NCBI RefSeq assembly: GCF_000473365.1
Contig: NZ_KI421517.1
Coordinates: forward strand, 2,257,504-2,321,503
Source: Adhaeribacter aquaticus DSM 16391
GTDB lineage: Bacteria > Bacteroidota > Bacteroidia > Cytophagales > Hymenobacteraceae
Reading direction: 5' to 3'
Length of the DNA stretch: 64,000 nt
Shown: positions 63,810-64,000 of the stretch, piece after piece
Layout of the letters: every line of letters begins with the position of its first letter
Position numbering within the stretch: position 1 is the stretch's first letter
The notes under the pieces: model-generated
Seen by the model: the letters and a program-made list of their open reading frames with translations, nothing else
The model's database searches: none
What the model was told of the DNA's origin: nothing
Translations under genes and position numbers: made by a program

Positions 63810-63905
63810 TTAGCTAATAGCAAACCTTTCCGCGCTAAACGCACCCATACAACAGCAACAAGTTGCTTTATAGAAGGTCCGAGCGTTTTTAGGTTGTTCT
63901 TGCAT
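63810..63905 (-). CDS. Cys-rich leader peptide (31 residues)
   Basis: A short ORF starting at ATG 63905 and ending TAA at 63810. Residues 16-19 are four consecutive cysteines encoded TGT TGC TGT TGT. It has its own promoter (TAAATTTG on the minus strand, 63929-63936, about 24 bases before the ATG) and is followed by a terminator. No family applies. The position before moeB-cysH, plus the pairing described in the attenuator entries, suggests a translated regulatory leader that senses charged tRNA-Cys. Confidence 0.75.
   Translation of the reverse strand: MQEQPKNARTFYKATCCCCMGAFSAERFAIS
63819..63833 (-). promoter_or_regulatory. Antiterminator arm of the Cys attenuator
   Basis: The leader RNA segment GCGGAAAGGUUUGCU copies the terminator 3' arm (CGGAAAGGCUUU). 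Bases 63832-63822 can pair for 11 bp (two G-U) with the terminator 5' arm 63763-63773. The segment begins 15 bases after the last Cys codon. Confidence 0.65.
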
Positions 63906-63928
63906 ATTAATTTTCTTTCTGAACGGCA

Positions 63929-63936
63929 CAAATTTA
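63929..63936 (-). promoter_or_regulatory. -7 element of the leader transcript
   Basis: The minus strand reads TAAATTTG, an exact TAnnTTTG match; start near 63921, about 16 bases before the leader ATG. Confidence 0.55.
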
Positions 63937-64000
63937 TATACTATTCATAAGATATAAAAACAATAACGGCAATTATTTAAAAGCGTTGCCTTAACGGACT

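Overview
The window looks like a chromosomal segment of a Bacteroidota bacterium, most likely order Cytophagales, family Hymenobacteraceae, close to Adhaeribacter, Rufibacter or Pontibacter. The evidence is the gene families (BtuG-type propeller lipoprotein, short NuoG, DUF3703, DUF4377, HMA-AraC regulator), moderate GC, A-rich translation starts, and promoters with the Bacteroidota -7 element TAnnTTTG, sometimes with TTTG about 19-21 bp upstream. The genus is inference. No phage, insertion sequence or CRISPR array is visible.

Layout. 1-8.7 kb: end of an ABC exporter, tRNA-Gln, prs, rplY, an exported protein, pth, then an RsbQ-like hydrolase and a PAS hybrid histidine kinase in one frame, separated by a single TAG. 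8.7-18.2 kb: small lipoproteins, an MFS exporter, a cobalamin riboswitch driving a BtuB/BtuG-like pair, and a metal module (HMA-AraC regulator, heavy-metal-binding protein, CDF exporter). 18.4-32.2 kb: a complete nuoA-nuoN operon with a recognisable promoter and a strong terminator. 32.3-41.8 kb: an SDR and the molybdenum cofactor genes moaA, moaD, moaE, mobA, moaC and moeA, interrupted at 38.4-40.5 kb by an AT-rich two-gene cassette (DUF6414-like protein plus Clp-type AAA+ ATPase). 41.8-60.1 kb: nitrate assimilation, with a rubredoxin-tailed reductase-like protein, nitrate reductase fused to a flavin/BFD module, NarK, NirD, NirB, an NrtABC-type transporter, an outer-membrane porin, and a NarX/NarL-like two-component pair. 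60.2-64 kb: a small protein, an epimerase, cysH, a MoeB-rhodanese fusion, and at the edge a short Cys-rich leader ORF followed by a terminator.

How it fits together. Nitrate would cross the outer membrane through the porin and the inner membrane through NrtABC or NarK. It would be reduced to nitrite by the molybdenum enzyme and to ammonia by NirBD, with cofactor made by the moa/mob/moe genes and MoeB. The nirB and porin-nrt promoter regions share an ungapped block of about 80 bp carrying a palindrome (AGTA-N4-TACT), a good candidate operator for the neighbouring NarL-like regulator.

The most interesting signals are: (1) a probable cysteine-sensing ribosome-mediated attenuator before moeB-cysH, with four consecutive Cys codons, a terminator, and a leader segment able to form the competing antiterminator; (2) the shared nitrate operator block; (3) the AT-rich AAA+ cassette inside the cofactor genes; (4) the RsbQ/PAS-kinase pair; and (5) a composite inverted repeat surrounding the nitrate reductase gene.
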